This document shows, piece by piece, positions 19,238 to 20,255 of a stretch of DNA of 20,255 nt. A program made the translations under genes and the position numbers. Numbering within the stretch: the first letter of the stretch is position 1; each line of letters starts with the position of its first letter. Under the pieces are notes generated by a model. That model had not been told where the DNA came from and ran no database searches. It saw only the letters and a program-made list of their open reading frames with translations. This DNA comes from Pigoraptor vietnamica (taxonomy: Eukaryota; Opisthokonta; Filasterea): NCBI GenBank assembly GCA_943704525.1, contig CALSCQ010002952.1, positions 1 through 20,255 on the forward strand, given 5' to 3'.

Positions 19238-20088
19238 GTGCGTGTGCTGTGCGTGTCTGTGTATCTGTGTGGGTGTGTAGGTTTGTATGTGCGTGTGTGA
19301 TGCGTTTTGGTCTCAACATTTCCTCGATACCTGTCGTTTGCAGGATGGCGCCTGAGATGACGCTGCGCGGCGAAAGCTCCGAATACGCCGATGTGTACAG
19401 CTTTGGTGGGTGCGGCGATTGGGTGTTCACTCGCTCTTAGGGCATTAACCCTACGACTGTCTGTTGGACAGAGGCCACTACCGCACTGCGTTGTCGATGC
19501 AGCTTGGCCCCTCGCTGCCCATTTTGCTAAGTGCCTTTCTTCTTCCGCCCCCAGGCGTGATCATGTGGGAGGTCGCCGCGCGGCACCTGCCGTACGCCAA
19601 GGAAATGCTCACCATGACGTCAGACGAGGTGGCGAACGTGGTGGCAACGAAAGGACTGCGGCCGTCGCCCATCCCCGGCAGTTGCGAGGCGTATGTCGAT
19701 CTCATGGTGGCGTGCTGGGCACAGGAGGTGCGTTCGCGTTGGTGACCGGCTGTTGCGGCCCGTTTGTGCAGTGTACCGGTAGATAACGGACACTGCAACG
19801 GTGTTATTGATATTCGACCCAATTGCACACCGCGCGCAGACGACCAGCCGCCCCCACTTCACCGAGATCGCCGCGCGCCTTGCCGAGATGGCGCCAGAGT
19901 CGCTTGGCGGGCCCAACTTTGCCGAGCCCGACCAACGCCACACGCGCGAAGAGTTGACGGACCTGGGGGACCTCGCGTCGTCCGGCATCGACCCTTCGAT
20001 TGTTGCGGCGCTGACGTCCCTGGTGCGCCGCACGGACCTGATTGTACAGGACACGGAGAAGGAGATCGACGAAATTCTTCGCTTCTGA
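14692..20088 (+). CDS. Receptor kinase: betaine/choline-binding (OpuAC-like) ectodomain, one membrane helix, TKL kinase
   Basis: Exons: 14692-14785, 15078-15329, 15487-15507, 15779-15851, 16082-16496, 16620-16821, 16907-17050, 17181-17356, 17610-17639, 17720-18024, 18170-18176, 18328-18372, 18471-18575, 18678-18733, 18874-18928, 19116-19189, 19344-19405, 19555-19727, 19840-20088; all phases join to 845 aa. Residues 1-20 are a signal peptide. Residues about 40-395 resemble bacterial OpuAC/ProX substrate-binding proteins (IKIGVGNWDSA, AFADLASGASHMYLELW, GWYVPDFV, FIMYFWSPHQ), with a Cys-containing insert (CTGDAAAGCPAC). A membrane helix spans 410-429. The kinase has G458EGSFGRV, K478, alpha-C E567, catalytic D645 in HLDLKSPN (no RD arginine), DFG (663-665), MAPE (686-689) and RPHF, of TKL type; an insert of about 70 Ser/Thr-rich residues lies between K478 and E567. 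The tail after about 780 is helical. Likely an osmolyte or choline receptor; the ligand is inferred from family only. Confidence 0.9.
15354..15377. repeat. (GT)n in receptor intron 2
   Basis: GT run beginning about 24 nt after the GTGTGT donor at 15330. Confidence 0.93.
15487..15507 (+). other. 21-nt exon 3 of the receptor kinase
   Basis: Flanked by CCGCAG and GTAAGT and of phase 1 at both ends. It adds residues VGALGVF-G, which bring the ectodomain into register with the OpuAC segment before GWYVPDF. Skipping would be in frame. Confidence 0.8.
15552..15727. repeat. GT-rich simple-sequence block in receptor intron 3
   Basis: GTGCGT and GTGTGAAGTGTG units pass into pure GT (15692-15727). It fills most of the intron between exon 3 (ends 15507) and exon 4 (starts 15779). 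Confidence 0.92.
16581..16609. repeat. (CA)n directly before the exon 6 acceptor of the receptor
   Basis: CA run ending about 10 nt before the CAG acceptor, taking the place of a normal polypyrimidine tract. Confidence 0.94.
17391..17575. repeat. Long GT/TCTG/GCGT microsatellite in receptor intron 8
   Basis: About 185 bp of GT with TCTG and GCGT variants. It occupies most of the 253-bp intron separating the codons for GE from those for GSFG in the kinase glycine loop. Confidence 0.95.
17610..17639 (+). other. 30-nt exon 9 of the receptor: glycine loop
   Basis: Encodes exactly GSFGRVYMAQ, phase 0 at both ends, with acceptor TGCGAAG and donor GTGGGT. It supplies most of the nucleotide-binding loop; skipping would be in frame but remove it. 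The AAG acceptor is slightly weak, but the domain requires this segment. Confidence 0.85.
18170..18176 (+). other. 7-nt microexon (exon 11) of the receptor kinase
   Basis: GTGCAAG lies between acceptor CCCCAG and donor GTATGA. The preceding exon ends at phase 2 (ACA AT, donor GTGAGT) and the next starts ATG CGC CAT. Only with these 7 nt does the frame give ETM-CK-MRHPNIV, the standard kinase sequence after helix alpha-C. Confidence 0.85.
18953..19016. repeat. (CA)~32 microsatellite in receptor intron 15
   Basis: Pure CA run in the intron between the HLDLKSPN exon and the DFG exon. Confidence 0.96.
19204..19232. repeat. (GT)n in receptor intron 16
   Basis: GT run starting about 14 nt after the GTGCGT donor at 19190. 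Confidence 0.93.
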
Positions 20089-20255
20089 ACGGCGAAGGGC
20101 TGTTTGTGCGCTGACGACCGATGAGAGAGTGCCGGCGAATACGGAGACTGCATGACTACAGTTGGCCATGCGAAGGACGAGTGCGCTGGCACGTCCGGCT
20201 GTCCACGGCCGCACGAGTCGTCTGTGCGGTGCGCGCGACCCCCAAATTCCCCCCC
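20089..20255. other. Receptor 3' flank
   Basis: No gene, poly(A) signal or convincing repeat seen in these 167 bp. The window ends in a C-rich stretch. Confidence 0.6.

Noticed and set aside
19615-19622. Third TGACGTCA site
   Set aside because: It lies in receptor coding sequence (Met-Thr-Ser), so a regulatory role is not supported.

Overview
This is a nuclear genomic window from a GC-rich unicellular eukaryote, not a bacterium. Five of the six genes are split by short spliceosomal introns, 45 in all by my reading and mostly about 90-260 bp. Reading frames rejoin exactly at every junction I propose, and the predicted proteins carry eukaryotic signal peptides, membrane anchors and a TKL-type kinase. 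A complete fungal/archaeal-type aspartate-semialdehyde dehydrogenase argues against an animal. Intron-rich GC-rich genes, abundant (GT)n/(CA)n repeats and a periplasmic-binding-protein receptor kinase suggest a free-living protist, perhaps amoebozoan or apusozoan. I cannot name the species from sequence alone.

Layout. 137-2531 (-): 5' two thirds of glutamate-cysteine ligase catalytic subunit (8 exons, running off the left edge). 2532-2900: divergent promoter. 2901-8023 (+): type II membrane M1 aminopeptidase (14 exons, 975 aa). 8024-8262: convergent spacer. 8263-9762 (-): single-exon F-box/leucine-rich-repeat protein (499 aa). 9763-10414: divergent promoter with a CT/CA compound microsatellite. 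10415-11758 (+): aspartate-semialdehyde dehydrogenase (2 exons, 368 aa). 11759-12302: spacer with a T25 tract. 12303-14165 (+): secreted/lysosomal gamma-glutamyl hydrolase (6 exons, 331 aa). 14166-14691: AT-rich spacer. 14692-20088 (+): receptor kinase (19 exons, 845 aa). 20089-20255: nothing recognisable.

How the genes relate. Glutamate-cysteine ligase makes gamma-Glu-Cys. Membrane aminopeptidases of the M1 family can cleave Cys-Gly released during glutathione breakdown, gamma-glutamyl hydrolase cuts gamma-glutamyl chains, and aspartate-semialdehyde dehydrogenase feeds homoserine and methionine. A thiol/gamma-glutamyl theme is therefore possible, but it may be chance.

The most unusual gene is the receptor at the right end. 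An extracellular domain resembling bacterial glycine-betaine/choline binding proteins (OpuAC family) is joined through one membrane helix to a TKL kinase. Its mRNA needs a 7-nt microexon, and a separate 30-nt exon encodes most of the glycine-rich loop. Together these suggest an osmolyte- or choline-sensing receptor whose kinase could be switched by splicing.
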